Positions 1 to 9,467 of a DNA stretch of 64,000 nt are shown piece by piece. The stretch covers positions 124,001 to 188,000 of the forward strand of contig NZ_JAENIQ020000001.1 of assembly GCF_016595275.2 (NCBI RefSeq), in the 5' to 3' direction. The notes below the pieces were generated by a model. That model did no database searches and was not told where the DNA came from. It saw only the letters and a list, made by a program, of their open reading frames with translations. Within the stretch, counting starts at the first letter, position 1, and every line of letters begins with the position of its first letter. Origin of the DNA: Corynebacterium pygosceleis. Its GTDB lineage: Bacteria > Actinomycetota > Actinomycetes > Mycobacteriales > Mycobacteriaceae. The position numbers were made by a program, and so were the translations under genes.

Positions 1-808
1 GGTCGTTCCCGTCCTCATCGCGGAACAGCAGCCGTCCGTCGTCGGCGACCCCCGTGACGGTGCCGTAGATGGTCCGTTCCCCCTCCGCCGCGGGGATGAG
101 GACCTTCGCACGGGCGCCGATGGATGAGCACACGTCGCGGTAGTCGGCGAGGAGTCCCGGGGCACCGGCCGCCCACTGTGTCAGCCGGTGATGGAGGGCG
201 AGCAGGACGTCCCCGGTCAGCAGGGTCCGGTCGAACGTGTGCCCGGGGGCGGCCAGATCCAGGGAGACGGCGTGGGGCACGGGCAGTTCATCCTCCGTGA
301 GGGAGACGTTGATGCCGAGGCCCATCACCACCGCGGGGGCGTCGGAGAGGTTCGCCGCCTCGGCGAGTATGCCGCAGAGTTTCCGCCCTCCGAGCAGCAC
401 GTCGTTGGGCCATTTCAGCACCGGCTGCAGTGGGCTCGGCGATCCGGTTTCCGCGGCGGCACGGTCGGCGGCGGCCGTGACCGCGTCGATGACCGCGAGC
501 CCGGCGGCGAGCGGCAGTGTGCCGAGACGGACGAGGCCCGGCGCAGACGGACGGATGAGCACGCTGACGATGACCTGACTTCCCTCGGGCGCCGTCCACA
601 CCCGCCCGTGTCTGCCTCTCCCCGCCGACTGGTGTTCGGCGATGACGGCGGTCCATTCCGGAGCCCCCCGGGAGGATGCGGCCACCAGATCGGCGTTCGT
701 GGAACCCGTGCTGCCGGTGTGCACGATACGGGCGTAGGGGCCGCCGGTGACGCAGCGACGGTGCAGGGCGCCGGTGTCGACCTGGGTACGTGGGGTCCGC
801 GAATTCAT
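1..808 (-). CDS. birA: Biotin--[acetyl-CoA-carboxylase] ligase (C-terminus cut by window edge)
   Basis: Activates biotin to biotinyl-AMP and attaches it to the biotin-domain lysine of carboxylases. In this window the acceptors would be AccBC and pyruvate carboxylase. The reading frame starts at the ATG at 808 ([13 protein letters not shown]) and runs to the left edge without a stop. The biotin-binding GRGRHGR motif and the KWPNDVLL motif are both visible. The N-terminus goes straight into the catalytic domain without a winged-helix segment, so this is a monofunctional ligase and not a BirA-type repressor. It is divergent from accD1 across about 157 bp, so enzyme and carboxylase genes share a control region. 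The length beyond about 269 residues cannot be judged here. Confidence 0.9.
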   Translation of the reverse strand, partial: MNSRTPRTQVDTGALHRRCVTGGPYARIVHTGSTGSTNADLVAASSRGAPEWTAVIAEHQSAGRGRHGRVWTAPEGSQVIVSVLIRPSAPGLVRLGTLPLAAGLAVIDAVTAAADRAAAETGSPSPLQPVLKWPNDVLLGGRKLCGILAEAANLSDAPAVVMGLGINVSLTEDELPVPHAVSLDLAAPGHTFDRTLLTGDVLLALHHRLTQWAAGAPGLLADYRDVCSSIGARAKVLIPAAEGERTIYGTVTGVADDGRLLFRDEDGND

Positions 809-902
809 GACTGCCACGATAGCGCGTGGGCGGCCGGGAGGGCGACACACCGGAAGCTGCCCTGACCTGAGGAAACAGCAGTTCACCAGCATTTTTCCCC
901 GC

Positions 903-965
903 TGTGACACAGATCACCACGTTTTTGCTTTGAAAACTAAAACTACTGGCTTAGACTCCCGAAAC
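903..965 (+). promoter_or_regulatory. accD1 promoter with GlxR-like site, probably leaderless
   Basis: TTGAAA (930-935) and TAGACT (952-957) are separated by 16 bp and fit a corynebacterial sigma-A promoter. The expected start of transcription falls within a few bases of the ATG at 966, and no ribosome binding site is visible, so the mRNA is probably leaderless. TGTGA (903-907) and TCACC (914-918) lie six bases apart, which is 9 of 10 positions of the known GlxR (cAMP receptor) half-sites. The site sits just upstream of the -35. Both assignments are inferred from sequence. Confidence 0.55.
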
Positions 966-2597
966 ATGACGATTTCCTCACCTTTGATCGACGTTTCCTC
1001 GATGTCCGGCCCGATGACCACCGCAGACAAGATCGCGGACCTCAAGGCACGCCGCGCCGAGGCCACCTTCCCCATGGGTCTCGCCCCGGTGGAGAAGGTC
1101 CATGCCGCCGGTCGACTCACCGCCCGCGAACGACTGGACTTCCTCCTCGACGAAGGTTCCTTCATCGAGACCGACCAGCTCGCCCGGCACCGCACCACCG
1201 CTTTCGGCATGGGCGGCCGTCGTCCCGCCACCGACGGCATCGTCACGGGTTGGGGAACCATCGACGGCCGTGAGGTCTGCATCTTCTCCCAGGACGGCAC
1301 CGTGTTCGGGGGCGCACTCGGGGAGGTCTACGGCGAGAAGATGATCAAGATCATGGAGCTGGCCATCGAGACGGGCCGCCCCCTCATCGGCCTCTACGAG
1401 GGTGCCGGTGCGAGGATCCAGGACGGTGCGGTGTCCCTCGACCTCATCGCGCAGACCTTCTACCAGAACATCAACGCCTCCGGCGTCGTCCCGCAGATCT
1501 CCGTGATCATGGGTGCCTGTGCCGGAGGAAACGCCTACTCCCCCGCGCTGACCGACTTCGTCGTCATGGTCGACCAGACCTCGAAGATGTTCGTGACCGG
1601 CCCCGACGTCATCAAGACCGTCACCGGCGAACAGATCACCCAGGAGGAGCTGGGTGGGGCGAGCACCCACATGGAGACAGCCGGCAACAGCCACTACACG
1701 GCCGCCAGCGACGAGGACGCCCTCGAATGGGTCCAGGAACTCGTCGGCTACCTCCCCTCGAACAACCGCAGCTACGCCCCCCTCGAGGAACACGACCGCG
1801 ACGAGGGGTCCATCAACGACAACATCACCGCGGACGACCTGAAACTGGACGGGATCATCCCCGATTCCCCGACCACCCCCTACGACGTCCGCGAGGTCAT
1901 CGAGTGCCTCACCGACGACGGTGACTACCTGGAGATCCAGGAGGACCGCGCCGCGAACGTCGTCATCGCCTTCGGCCGCGTCGAGGGACAGTCCGTCGGG
2001 TTCGTCGCGAACCAGCCGACCCAGTTCGCCGGCTGCCTCGACATCGACGCCAGCGAGAAGGCGGCCCGGTTCATCCGCACCTGCGACGCCTTCAACATCC
2101 CCATCGTCATGCTCGTCGACGTCCCCGGCTTCCTGCCCGGCGCGGGCCAGGAGTACGAGGGAATCCTGCGCAGGGGCGCGAAACTGCTCTACGCCTACGG
2201 CGAGGCCACCGTCCCGAAGATCACCGTCACCATGCGCAAGGCCTACGGCGGAGCCTACTGCGTGATGGGCTCCAAGGGCCTCGGGGCGGACCTCAACCTG
2301 GCGTGGCCGACCGCACAGATCGCCGTCATGGGCGCCAAGGGTGCCGTCGGCTTCATCTACCGCAAGCAGCTGAAGGACGCGGCCGACCGGGGCCTCGACG
2401 TCGCCGAGTTCGCCGCCTCCTTCGAGCGGGAGTACGAGGACTACATGCTGACCCCGTACCTCGCCGCGGAGCGCGGGTTGATCGACGCCGTGATCCTGCC
2501 GAGTGAGACCCGTGGACAGATCGCCCGAAACCTGCGGCTGTTCTCCGGCAAGAATGTTCAGCGGCCCGCCCGCAAGCACGGAAACATCCCCCTGTGA
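966..2597 (+). CDS. accD1: Acetyl-CoA carboxylase beta (carboxyltransferase) subunit AccD1/DtsR1
   Basis: Carboxyltransferase half of acyl-CoA carboxylase. It transfers CO2 from carboxybiotin on AccBC to acetyl-CoA, giving malonyl-CoA for fatty acid synthesis. The 543-residue product begins [10 protein letters not shown], which matches C. glutamicum DtsR1 as I remember it. The frame stays open upstream to 747, but ATG 966 gives the family N-terminus and sits directly behind a good promoter. The crotonase-fold carboxyltransferase domain carries GAGARIQDG and the oxyanion-type [16 protein letters not shown], and the C-terminus has [13 protein letters not shown] and ends in KHGNIPL. It is followed by a strong terminator and then by its paralogue dtsR2, so the two beta subunits have separate transcripts. 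Confidence 0.93.
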   Translation: MTISSPLIDVSSMSGPMTTADKIADLKARRAEATFPMGLAPVEKVHAAGRLTARERLDFLLDEGSFIETDQLARHRTTAFGMGGRRPATDGIVTGWGTIDGREVCIFSQDGTVFGGALGEVYGEKMIKIMELAIETGRPLIGLYEGAGARIQDGAVSLDLIAQTFYQNINASGVVPQISVIMGACAGGNAYSPALTDFVVMVDQTSKMFVTGPDVIKTVTGEQITQEELGGASTHMETAGNSHYTAASDEDALEWVQELVGYLPSNNRSYAPLEEHDRDEGSINDNITADDLKLDGIIPDSPTTPYDVREVIECLTDDGDYLEIQEDRAANVVIAFGRVEGQSVGFVANQPTQFAGCLDIDASEKAARFIRTCDAFNIPIVMLVDVPGFLPGAGQEYEGILRRGAKLLYAYGEATVPKITVTMRKAYGGAYCVMGSKGLGADLNLAWPTAQIAVMGAKGAVGFIYRKQLKDAADRGLDVAEFAASFEREYEDYMLTPYLAAERGLIDAVILPSETRGQIARNLRLFSGKNVQRPARKHGNIPL

Positions 2598-2673
2598 CGA
2601 CGTGAACCGGACCCGTGGGACCCTCCGAAGTCCCACCCCGGCCCCCTGCCCGGGGGTGACCGGAGCCGGACGG

Positions 2674-2726
2674 ACGGTGTCTCCCCACGCAGAGATGATC
2701 GACGGGGAGACACCGTTCACCTTTTA
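2674..2726 (+). terminator. Rho-independent terminator after accD1
   Basis: A perfect 13-bp stem (2674-2686 with 2704-2716, arms ACGGTGTCTCCCC and GGGGAGACACCGT) is followed by CACCTTTT. It separates accD1 transcription from dtsR2. The rest of the accD1-dtsR2 gap (2727-2902) holds only the dtsR2 promoter region. TATAAA at 2887-2892 is a likely -10 and would place the start within a few bases of the dtsR2 ATG. Confidence 0.8.
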
Positions 2727-2902
2727 AGTTCCGGGAACAAAAGTGCTGCACAGGTCGCACCTCCCGCCCCATCGTCGGACGCGGGGAGCCCTGCTAGAGT
2801 GTCTCAGTCCACGGGAGTTCCCGTCCCGGGACATCCTACGGACCGAGAATGCCGGGCCTTTTCACTCCTTCCTCCGGTACCACGCCTATAAACTTGGAAA
2901 AC

Positions 2903-4516
2903 ATGACGACCGAAAACTCCACACCCGACCTGACCACCACGGCCGGAAAACTGGCCGACCTCCGCGCCCGGTTGACCGAGACCGTCGCCCCGATGGGCGA
3001 AGCCTCCGTCGAGCGCGTGCACGAGGCGGGCAAGAAGACCGCCCGTGAACGCATCGAGTACCTCCTCGATGACGGTTCCTTCGTTGAGGTGGATGCGCTG
3101 GCGCGCCACCGGTCGAAGAACTTCGGCCTCGATGCGAAGCGGCCCGTCACCGACGGTGTCGTCACCGGTTACGGAACCATCGACGGCCGCAAGGTCTGCG
3201 TGTTCTCACAGGACGGCGCGGTGTTCGGCGGCGCACTCGGCGAGGTCTACGGCGAGAAGATCGTGAAGATCATGGATCTGGCCATCAAGACCGGTGTCCC
3301 GCTGATCGGCATCAACGAAGGCGCCGGAGCACGCATCCAGGAGGGTGTCGTCTCCCTGGGCCTCTACTCCCAGATCTTCTACCGCAACACCATGGCCTCG
3401 GGTGTCATCCCGCAGATCTCCATGATCATGGGGGCCTGCGCCGGCGGCCACGTCTACTCCCCCGCCCTGACCGACTTCGTGGTCATGGTGGACAAGACCT
3501 CGAAGATGTTCATCACCGGCCCCGACGTCATCAAGACCGTCACCGGTGAGGAGGTCACCCAGGAGGAACTGGGCGGTGCCGACACGCACATGTCCATGTC
3601 CGGAACCTCGCACTACACCGGCTCGGATGACGCCGACGCACTCGACTGGGTCCGTGAACTCATCACCTACCTGCCGCAGAACAACCGTGCGGAGGCACCG
3701 CGCCAGGAAGCCGAGATCATGGAGGGCTCCATCGCGGACAACATCACCGACACCGATCGTGAGCTCGACACGATCATCCCGGATTCCCCGAACCAGCCGT
3801 ACGACATGAAGGAAGTCATCACCCGCGTCGTCGACGACGGTGAGTTCCTGGAGATCCAGGAGGGCTACGGCGAGAACATCCTCATCGGTTTCGGTCGTAT
3901 CGAGGGCCGCAGCGTCGGCTTCGTCGCCAATCAGCCGATGCAGTTCGCCGGTTGCCTCGACATCAAGGCCAGCGAGAAGGCGGCCCGGTTCATCCGGACC
4001 TGTGACGCCTTCAACATCCCCATCGTGGAGTTCGTCGATGTCCCGGGCTTCCTGCCCGGTACGACCCAGGAATACGACGGCATCATCCGGCGCGGCGCGA
4101 AGCTGCTCTTCGCCTACGCCGAGGCGACGGTCGGAAAGATCACCGTCATCACCCGGAAGGCCTACGGCGGAGCGTACTGCGTCATGGGCTCCAAGGACAT
4201 GGGCGCGGACATCTGCCTCGCATGGCCCACGGCCCAGATCGCCGTCATGGGCGCCTCCGGTGCCGTCGGCTTCATCTTCCGCAAGGAACTGAAGGCCGCC
4301 GCGGCTGAGGGCAAGGACGTCGCCGCGGTGATGAAGGAGTACGAGAAAGAGTACGAGGAAACCCTGTGCACCCCGTACATGGCGGCCGAGCGCGGCTACG
4401 TGGACGCCGTCATCCCGCCGTCCGAGACCCGTGGCCAGCTGATCGAGGGCCTGCGCCTGCTCGACCGCAAGGTCGTCAACGTCCCCGCCAAGAAGCACGG
4501 CAACATCCCGCTGTAA
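2903..4516 (+). CDS. dtsR2: Acyl-CoA carboxylase beta subunit DtsR2
   Basis: Second carboxyltransferase subunit, 537 residues, paralogous to accD1. The N-terminus ([20 protein letters not shown]) and the C-terminus ([14 protein letters not shown]) match C. glutamicum DtsR2 as I recall it. It works with biotinylated AccBC. The family literature assigns other AccD proteins to longer acyl-CoA or propionyl-CoA carboxylation, but the exact substrate of this one cannot be read from sequence. It keeps the carboxyltransferase signatures GAGARIQEG and [16 protein letters not shown]. The frame is open upstream to 2849, but ATG 2903 matches the family start and has GGA eight bases before it. accE follows 54 bp downstream, probably in the same transcript. 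Confidence 0.9.
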   Translation: MTTENSTPDLTTTAGKLADLRARLTETVAPMGEASVERVHEAGKKTARERIEYLLDDGSFVEVDALARHRSKNFGLDAKRPVTDGVVTGYGTIDGRKVCVFSQDGAVFGGALGEVYGEKIVKIMDLAIKTGVPLIGINEGAGARIQEGVVSLGLYSQIFYRNTMASGVIPQISMIMGACAGGHVYSPALTDFVVMVDKTSKMFITGPDVIKTVTGEEVTQEELGGADTHMSMSGTSHYTGSDDADALDWVRELITYLPQNNRAEAPRQEAEIMEGSIADNITDTDRELDTIIPDSPNQPYDMKEVITRVVDDGEFLEIQEGYGENILIGFGRIEGRSVGFVANQPMQFAGCLDIKASEKAARFIRTCDAFNIPIVEFVDVPGFLPGTTQEYDGIIRRGAKLLFAYAEATVGKITVITRKAYGGAYCVMGSKDMGADICLAWPTAQIAVMGASGAVGFIFRKELKAAAAEGKDVAAVMKEYEKEYEETLCTPYMAAERGYVDAVIPPSETRGQLIEGLRLLDRKVVNVPAKKHGNIPL

Positions 4517-4570
4517 CGGGTGCGACACCACCGCACCCGCACCGTCCACCAGAACCAACCCGGAGGATCC

Positions 4571-4846
4571 ATGTCCGACACCACCACCGCACCGGCTGAC
4601 GCCGGGGCCGTCGATTCCGCCGCACCCGAGGCTCCGGCCAAGCCGGTGCTGCAGATCATCAGCGGCAACCCGGATGACGCCGAAACGGCCGCGTTGACGG
4701 TGATCTTCGCCGGTCTCGCGGCACAGGCCGCAGCCGAGGCGGAGAAGACCGAGCGCTCCCGGAACATGTGGGGCAACCTGGAGGAGCGCCTGCGCCGCCC
4801 GGTGACCCACAATCCGACCGCGTTCCAGAACGTCAGCTTCTACTGA
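4571..4846 (+). CDS. accE: Acyl-CoA carboxylase epsilon subunit AccE
   Basis: Small subunit (91 residues) required by actinobacterial acyl-CoA carboxylases built from AccBC and AccD. It bridges and activates the complex. The start at 4571 follows GGAGG at a good distance. The first 30 residues are an Ala/Pro-rich linker. The family core follows: VLQIISGNPDDAETAALTV, then a short helix and MWGNLEERLRRP. The position directly after dtsR2 and the strong terminator behind it support co-transcription with dtsR2. Identification rests on size, the GNP-D-E-AAL core, the W-x-N-x8-R tail and context. Confidence 0.85.
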   Translation: MSDTTTAPADAGAVDSAAPEAPAKPVLQIISGNPDDAETAALTVIFAGLAAQAAAEAEKTERSRNMWGNLEERLRRPVTHNPTAFQNVSFY

Positions 4847-4863
4847 TCCCCGGACAGTACGGA

Positions 4864-4911
4864 GGGCCCCGCCCCGGGATGTCGATGACACTCCGGGGCG
4901 GGGCCCTTTTT
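4864..4911 (+). terminator. Strong terminator after accE
   Basis: A 14-bp perfect GC stem (4864-4877 with 4893-4906) is followed by TTTTT. It ends the dtsR2-accE transcript and separates it from the convergent cardiolipin synthase gene. Confidence 0.88.
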
Positions 4912-4972
4912 CCGTTCCCCTTTCCGGATCAGGTCGGGTGCACGGCATCGGGTGCCGCAGAGATGACACGGT

Positions 4973-6406
4973 TCACAGCACCGGCCCGATGGTGGCCAGG
5001 ATGTTGTTCCACGCCCGCTTGGCGAGACTCCAGTCGAGCACTTCCTCGAGCGTGACCGTCCGGGAGTTCTCGATGTACCGACTCTGACGGGCCTGCACGG
5101 CGGCGGTCACACCGTCGTCATGGATGAGAATGTTGTTCTCGTAGTTGAGGTCGAAGCTGCGCAGATCGACGTTGGTCGACCCGATGAGCGTGATCGTGTC
5201 GTCGATGGTGAGCGTCTTCGCGTGCAGGAGACCACCGCTGAATTCGTGGATGACGACGCCCGCGTCCAGGAGCTGACGGTAATAGCTGCGGCTCGCTCCA
5301 CCGACGACCCAGCTGTCGTTGTTCTCCGGGAAGATCATCGTGACCTCGACCCCGCGGAACGCCGCGGCCATGAGCGCCTGAACCACGGTCTCATCGGGCA
5401 CGAAGTAGGGGGTGGACATGGTCAGCCGATGGTGCGCCGAGGCGATCAGGGTCGCGAACAACTGCGGCGTCGCCCCCTGACGTTCGGTAGGTCCGTCACC
5501 CATCACCTGCGCCGCGAAACCCGCCGGGTCCGCCGGTTGTCGCGGAACCGGGATGACGTCGATGCTCTGCCCCGTCGCCTGTGCCCAGTCGCTGGCGAAC
5601 AGCAGCTGGTTCTGGGAGACGACCGGCCCGGTGAACCTGAGCATGATGTCCACCCACGGCGCGTACTTCGGCTTGACCCGGAACTCCGGGTCCGCCGAGT
5701 TGCGGGAGCCGCAGTAGGTCACGGCACCGTCGATGACGGTGATCTTGCGGTGGTTGCGCAGATCGATTCTCGAGGTGATCATCGTCCACAGCGGATTCCG
5801 GATCGGCAGCGCCACACCGAGCTGCACCCCCGCATCGGCCATCTCCCGCCACAGGTCCGACCGGATGAATGCCCGGGAACCGAGTCCGTCGGCGAGCGCC
5901 CGGCAGGTGACCCCGCGTTCCGCGGCACGGATCAGTGCTCTGGCTACGTCGGTGCCGGTGGTGTCCGTCAACCAGATGTAGTACAGGACGTGCACGTGGT
6001 CGGTGGCCGCGTCGATGTCCGCGATGAGCCGGCGGTTGGTCTCCTCCGCGTCCGCCATGAGCTCCGCGCGATTGCCGGGGACGGCGTGGAAGCCGTTGAT
6101 CGAGGCGCAGTAGTGGAACGCCGGACGGTAGCGGGCCTCGACGAGTTCGTCGGTGACGCCCCGGTCCCCGAGAAACACGGTGCCCCGGTCGCGCATCTCC
6201 GCGCACACCTCATCGTGCCGGCGGTTGGCGGTATGTCCGGGGTCCACCTCACCGAAGAGGAAGTAGACGATCGCACCGATGAACGGCAGCAACAGGAGAA
6301 CGATCATCCAGGCGAGCCGTACCGGTGGTTCGAGGTCGTCCCTGATGAGGATCCGGAGCCCGAAGCCCACGAGAATCAGGACGTGGAGGATGACGACGAT
6401 GGTCAC
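4973..6406 (-). CDS. cls: Cardiolipin synthase, phospholipase D family
   Basis: Membrane enzyme that makes cardiolipin from phosphatidylglycerol by phosphatidyl transfer. The 477-residue product has two N-terminal membrane segments (about residues 3-21 and 31-51), then a two-domain PLD region. Both HxK(x)4D motifs are present: H219-R-K221 in NHRKITVIDG and H395-A-K397 in LHAKTLTIDD, each followed by GSRN or GSTN. The start is a GTG at 6406. Convergent with accE. Many actinobacteria use the CDP-alcohol type of cardiolipin synthase instead, so whether a second enzyme exists elsewhere is open. Confidence 0.9.
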   Translation of the reverse strand: MTIVVILHVLILVGFGLRILIRDDLEPPVRLAWMIVLLLLPFIGAIVYFLFGEVDPGHTANRRHDEVCAEMRDRGTVFLGDRGVTDELVEARYRPAFHYCASINGFHAVPGNRAELMADAEETNRRLIADIDAATDHVHVLYYIWLTDTTGTDVARALIRAAERGVTCRALADGLGSRAFIRSDLWREMADAGVQLGVALPIRNPLWTMITSRIDLRNHRKITVIDGAVTYCGSRNSADPEFRVKPKYAPWVDIMLRFTGPVVSQNQLLFASDWAQATGQSIDVIPVPRQPADPAGFAAQVMGDGPTERQGATPQLFATLIASAHHRLTMSTPYFVPDETVVQALMAAAFRGVEVTMIFPENNDSWVVGGASRSYYRQLLDAGVVIHEFSGGLLHAKTLTIDDTITLIGSTNVDLRSFDLNYENNILIHDDGVTAAVQARQSRYIENSRTVTLEEVLDWSLAKRAWNNILATIGPVL

Positions 6407-6505
6407 GGAAATACCGCCTTCGGGTTGCCGGTACCGGAAAACCGGTGCTGAGAAACGGATTCTACCCCGCTCCCCGACCTGCCGCGCCGCCCAAGAGTCG
6501 GAGGG

Positions 6506-6796
6506 TCACGCCTCCGCGGCGAGGTCGTCGTAGTCCCTGATTCTCAGGAGATGCCATTCACGGACGAGGCTGATGCAGGGCCGGACACCGAACAGGATTG
6601 AACCGATGAGGAACAGCCAGGTACCGGTGGTCGTGGTCGACTCCCGGAAGAACAGGATCGATCCCACGATGAAGAGAAAGGCGGCAAGAACATCGACGAC
6701 GGTGTACGCGACGGCGTAACAGGCGTAGAGGCGTTGCGTCGCCTCGGAACGCAGTGCGTTGTCGGGGTTGAACATGTGTCGGCGCAGGTGGATCAT
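6506..6796 (-). CDS. Small membrane protein with YrhK-like domain
   Basis: Unknown function. About 96 residues from the Met at 6796, with two hydrophobic segments (around YAVAYTVVDVLAAFLFIVGSI and TWLFLIGSILFGV) separated by a short Thr-rich loop. This is the layout I associate with the YrhK-like domain. The open frame extends to 6877, but the added N-terminal 27 residues look non-coding and would overlap the maf promoter. The AGGAG before the chosen ATG abuts it, which is an unusual spacing, so the start is uncertain. A GTG at 6826 is an alternative. Divergent from maf. Confidence 0.6.
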   Translation of the reverse strand: MIHLRRHMFNPDNALRSEATQRLYACYAVAYTVVDVLAAFLFIVGSILFFRESTTTTGTWLFLIGSILFGVRPCISLVREWHLLRIRDYDDLAAEA

Positions 6797-6889
6797 CTCC
6801 TCATCGTCCGGCTGCGGGGATCGCACCAGACTAGCAGTGGTACTGCCCACCCGTTGCCCCACGATCCACGGAGACAATAGAGTCGGGGC

Positions 6890-7507
6890 ATGAACATCGT
6901 CCTCGCCTCCGCTTCACCTTCCCGTCGCTCGATCCTCAATTCGGCGGGGGTGGAGCCGGTCATCCATCCCGCCGACGTCGACGAGGATGCGCTGATCGCG
7001 GGGTTGCCGAAGGCCGACCCCGACAAGGTGGTCGCCGCTCTGGCGGAGGCGAAGGCCCGGAAGGTCGCCCCGGATCACCCGGACGACATCGTCATCGGGT
7101 GTGACTCGATGCTGCTCCTCGACGGTGAGCTGCAGGGTAAGCCGCGCAGCGCGGCCGCCACGGTGGAACGCTGGCGACGGCAGCGTGGTCGAACCGCCGA
7201 GCTCATCACCGGACACTGCGTGGTCGGCCCGGGGGGCGCCCGCAGGGTCGCGGTCTCCCGCACCGCGGTGGTCTTCGCTGACGTGTCGGACGCGGACATC
7301 GAGGCGTACGCCGCGACGGGGGAACCGTGGCAGTGCGCCGGTGCCTTCACCCTGGAGGCCCTCGGTGGATGGTTCATCGACCGGATCGAGGGGGATCCGT
7401 CCAACGTCATCGGGCTCAGTCTCCCCGTCGTCCGGAGAGCGATCTACGAACTCGGTCATGACGTGAACGAGTTCTGGAAAACGGTGGACGCCGCCGGAAA
7501 AGACTGA
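6890..7507 (+). CDS. maf: Maf-family nucleoside triphosphate pyrophosphatase
   Basis: Cytosolic house-cleaning enzyme hydrolysing non-canonical or modified nucleoside triphosphates to monophosphates. The 205-residue product has the family N-terminus LASASPSRRSIL with the conserved SxSPRR-like motif, the central acidic IGCDSMLLLDGELQGKP (D and K of the active site) and GDPSNVIGLSLP near the C-terminus. The length is normal. Its position a few genes from accE and accBC is as in C. glutamicum, from memory. Confidence 0.9.
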   Translation: MNIVLASASPSRRSILNSAGVEPVIHPADVDEDALIAGLPKADPDKVVAALAEAKARKVAPDHPDDIVIGCDSMLLLDGELQGKPRSAAATVERWRRQRGRTAELITGHCVVGPGGARRVAVSRTAVVFADVSDADIEAYAATGEPWQCAGAFTLEALGGWFIDRIEGDPSNVIGLSLPVVRRAIYELGHDVNEFWKTVDAAGKD

Positions 7508-7554
7508 GCCCGTGTCCGTTCCCGGGTAGGTGCCGTTCCGGTTACACTGCGGGC

Positions 7555-8226
7555 ATGAAGAAAACCAGGACAGTTCTCTCCGGTCTCCTCGCCGCGACAG
7601 CGGTGTTCACCGCCGCCTGCGGCACCTCCGATTCCCCGGATGCCGCGGACACCGGCGACGTCTCCGCGGCGTCGTGCGAGTACACGGTGACCGGTGGGGC
7701 GGCGAAGGACGTGAATCTTCCGCCGGCAGAGGCACCGCAGGGAACCGTGTCGATGACTCTGGAGACCAACGTCGGGGACATCCCCCTCAGTCTCGACGGC
7801 GACCGTGCGCCGTGCACCGTCAACGCCATCTCTCATCTCGCCAGGTCCGGCTACTACGATGACACCGTCTGTCACCGGATCACCACTGCGGGCATCTACG
7901 TGCTCCAGTGCGGTGACCCGACGGGCAGGGGATCCGGTGGTCCGGGATTCAGCTACGCGGACGAGTACCCGGTGGGTTCCGGTGACTCCCCCACCTATGC
8001 GGCCGGTGTCCTGGCCATGGCCAACGCCGGGCCGGGCACCAACGGTTCCCAGTTCTTCATGAATTACAGGGACTCCCCGCTGCCGCCGAGCTACACGATG
8101 TTCGGCACCGTCGAACCGGACGGGATGAAGGTTCTGGGGGAGATCGCGGAGAAGGGGGCGGTGGGTGGTGCACCGGACGGCGCACCGGCCGAGGAGATCC
8201 GGATCGAACATGTGACGGTCGACTGA
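7555..8226 (+). CDS. Secreted cyclophilin-type peptidyl-prolyl isomerase lipoprotein
   Basis: Predicted extracytoplasmic folding factor. The first 20 residues form a lipoprotein signal peptide ending in the lipobox FTAAC, so the mature protein would be anchored by a lipidated Cys. A 35-residue linker precedes a cyclophilin domain from about residue 60, where VSMTLETNVGDIPLSL begins the fold and HRITTAG, MANAGPGTNGSQFFMNY and YTMFGTV are active-site segments. The usual FxRV motif is changed to CHRITT, so isomerase activity may be altered. Four Cys occur outside the lipobox. 223 residues, about 47 bp after maf. Confidence 0.85.
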   Translation: MKKTRTVLSGLLAATAVFTAACGTSDSPDAADTGDVSAASCEYTVTGGAAKDVNLPPAEAPQGTVSMTLETNVGDIPLSLDGDRAPCTVNAISHLARSGYYDDTVCHRITTAGIYVLQCGDPTGRGSGGPGFSYADEYPVGSGDSPTYAAGVLAMANAGPGTNGSQFFMNYRDSPLPPSYTMFGTVEPDGMKVLGEIAEKGAVGGAPDGAPAEEIRIEHVTVD

Positions 8227-8299
8227 ACCGGCCCTAAAACGGGGTGGGGCGACGGTGTTCCCCGCTGCGGGACATGATCCGGGTTGTTAGGCTCAGCGT

Positions 8300-8902
8300 A
8301 TGCAGCAGTTCCTTGCGCTCCTCGGTGCCCTCGGCACCGTGCTGGCGCTGATCTCCCAGCTTCTGGCCGGTTCCCCGTCGTCAGGTGCGGGCGGTTTTCC
8401 GGTCCCGCCACCCTCTTCGCAGGTCATCGTCGTCACGGACGGTCTCGGAGATGTCCACGTCAACGGGATCACCGTGGGACAGCCGGTCGATCAGATCCGG
8501 GTGCTGCACGAGGGTTTCCCGGAGGACGGCACCGTCGTGTTCCTGGAGACCGGTGATACACGGGTGCGCTACGACTTCGAGGGCGCCGAATACTACGTCG
8601 CCGAGGGCGTGGTCACCCGCATCGGGATGCCGCACACTCCGGAGGGGATCCGGGGTGGGTCAGGTCTCGCGGAGGCGACCGCCAGGTACGGGCGTCCCGT
8701 TCACGGTTACAGTTCCTCCAACGGCGGCCGGTACGCCGTCTACGTCGCCGAGGAGCAGCTCAATCTGGCGTGGATCTTCGAGTACAGCGGCAGATCCGTG
8801 AGGAAGGTCTACCTCGATCATTCACTGGACCGGATGCGGAGGGACGCTGCGGCGGTGGTCCGCCCGATGCTCGGACACCGTTCGACGGGGTCCAGCAGCT
8901 GA
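8300..8902 (+). CDS. Hypothetical exported protein
   Basis: Not recognised. 200 residues beginning MQQFLALLGALGTVLALISQ, a hydrophobic N-terminal segment without a clear cleavage site. A Gly/Pro/Ser linker follows, then a soluble beta-rich region of about 150 residues (VIVVTDGLGDVHVNGITVGQ and later RYAVYVAEEQLNLAWIFEY). The pattern fits a membrane-anchored extracytoplasmic protein. It ends in a Ser/Gly-rich tail. It lies between the cyclophilin lipoprotein and the DUF3151 gene, on the same strand with short gaps, and could be co-transcribed. Confidence 0.6.
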   Translation: MQQFLALLGALGTVLALISQLLAGSPSSGAGGFPVPPPSSQVIVVTDGLGDVHVNGITVGQPVDQIRVLHEGFPEDGTVVFLETGDTRVRYDFEGAEYYVAEGVVTRIGMPHTPEGIRGGSGLAEATARYGRPVHGYSSSNGGRYAVYVAEEQLNLAWIFEYSGRSVRKVYLDHSLDRMRRDAAAVVRPMLGHRSTGSSS

Positions 8903-8950
8903 CCCGGGGTTTTTCGGACCCCACCCGGAACAGCACGTAGGGTTGGCGGC

Positions 8951-9400
8951 ATGAACCAGTTCAAGGACATGCTCGCACCGCCGCCCGTCACCCTCCCCGA
9001 TGACCCGGCGGCCGCCGCCGTCGCCGACGCCCCGGACGATGTCCCGGCCCTCGCCGTGAAGGCACGGCGGTACCCTGAGTCACCGCTCATCTGGGCGGTC
9101 CTCGCGGAACACGCGTTGAGTACGGCGTCCACCGATTCGGCGTCCGACGTCGACGCGATCACCGCCTACGCCCTGGCCCGTACCGGCTACCACCGGGGAC
9201 TCGACAGGCTGCGCGGGAACGGGTGGAAGGGCTTCGGCCCGGTCCCCCACTCCCATGAACCGAACCGTGGCGTCCTGCGGGCTATCGCCGCACTCGCCCG
9301 GGCCGCGCGGCTCATCGGTGAGGACAACGAGTACGACCGCTGCCGTGCCCTGCTCTCGGACTGCGACCCGGAGAGTGTCGCCACGCTCCTCGACGACTGA
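8951..9400 (+). CDS. DUF3151-family protein
   Basis: Conserved actinobacterial cytosolic protein of unknown function, 149 residues. It is helical and starts with the family-like MNQFKDMLAPPPVTLPDDP. The central RTGYHRGLDRLRGNGWKGFG and PHSHEPNRGVLRAIAALARAA segments are what I recognise as DUF3151. No catalytic motif can be named. It is followed by a strong hairpin that separates it from the convergent gene. Confidence 0.75.
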   Translation: MNQFKDMLAPPPVTLPDDPAAAAVADAPDDVPALAVKARRYPESPLIWAVLAEHALSTASTDSASDVDAITAYALARTGYHRGLDRLRGNGWKGFGPVPHSHEPNRGVLRAIAALARAARLIGEDNEYDRCRALLSDCDPESVATLLDD

Positions 9401-9412
9401 ACGGGAAACGAC

Positions 9413-9452
9413 GACCGCCCACCCGGGTGCCTGCGCACCGGGATGGGCGGTC
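9413..9452. terminator. Hairpin between convergent genes
   Basis: The arms GACCGCCC (9413-9420) and GGGCGGTC (9445-9452) extend inward through CCCGGGTGC/GCACCGGG with one bulge. There is no clear U-run. It lies between the stops at 9400 and 9468 and may serve both directions. Confidence 0.6.
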
Positions 9453-9467
9453 ATGTCTGTCGGGGAA

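Noticed and set aside
978..2720. 580-residue open frame antisense to accD1
   Set aside because: Composed of Gly/Asp/Val-rich sequence typical of the complement of a high-GC gene; no start signal and no family motif, while accD1 on the other strand is complete.
8091..8411. Short antisense open frame across the cyclophilin end
   Set aside because: Overlaps the conserved C-terminus of the lipoprotein gene and the start of the next; no sign of coding.
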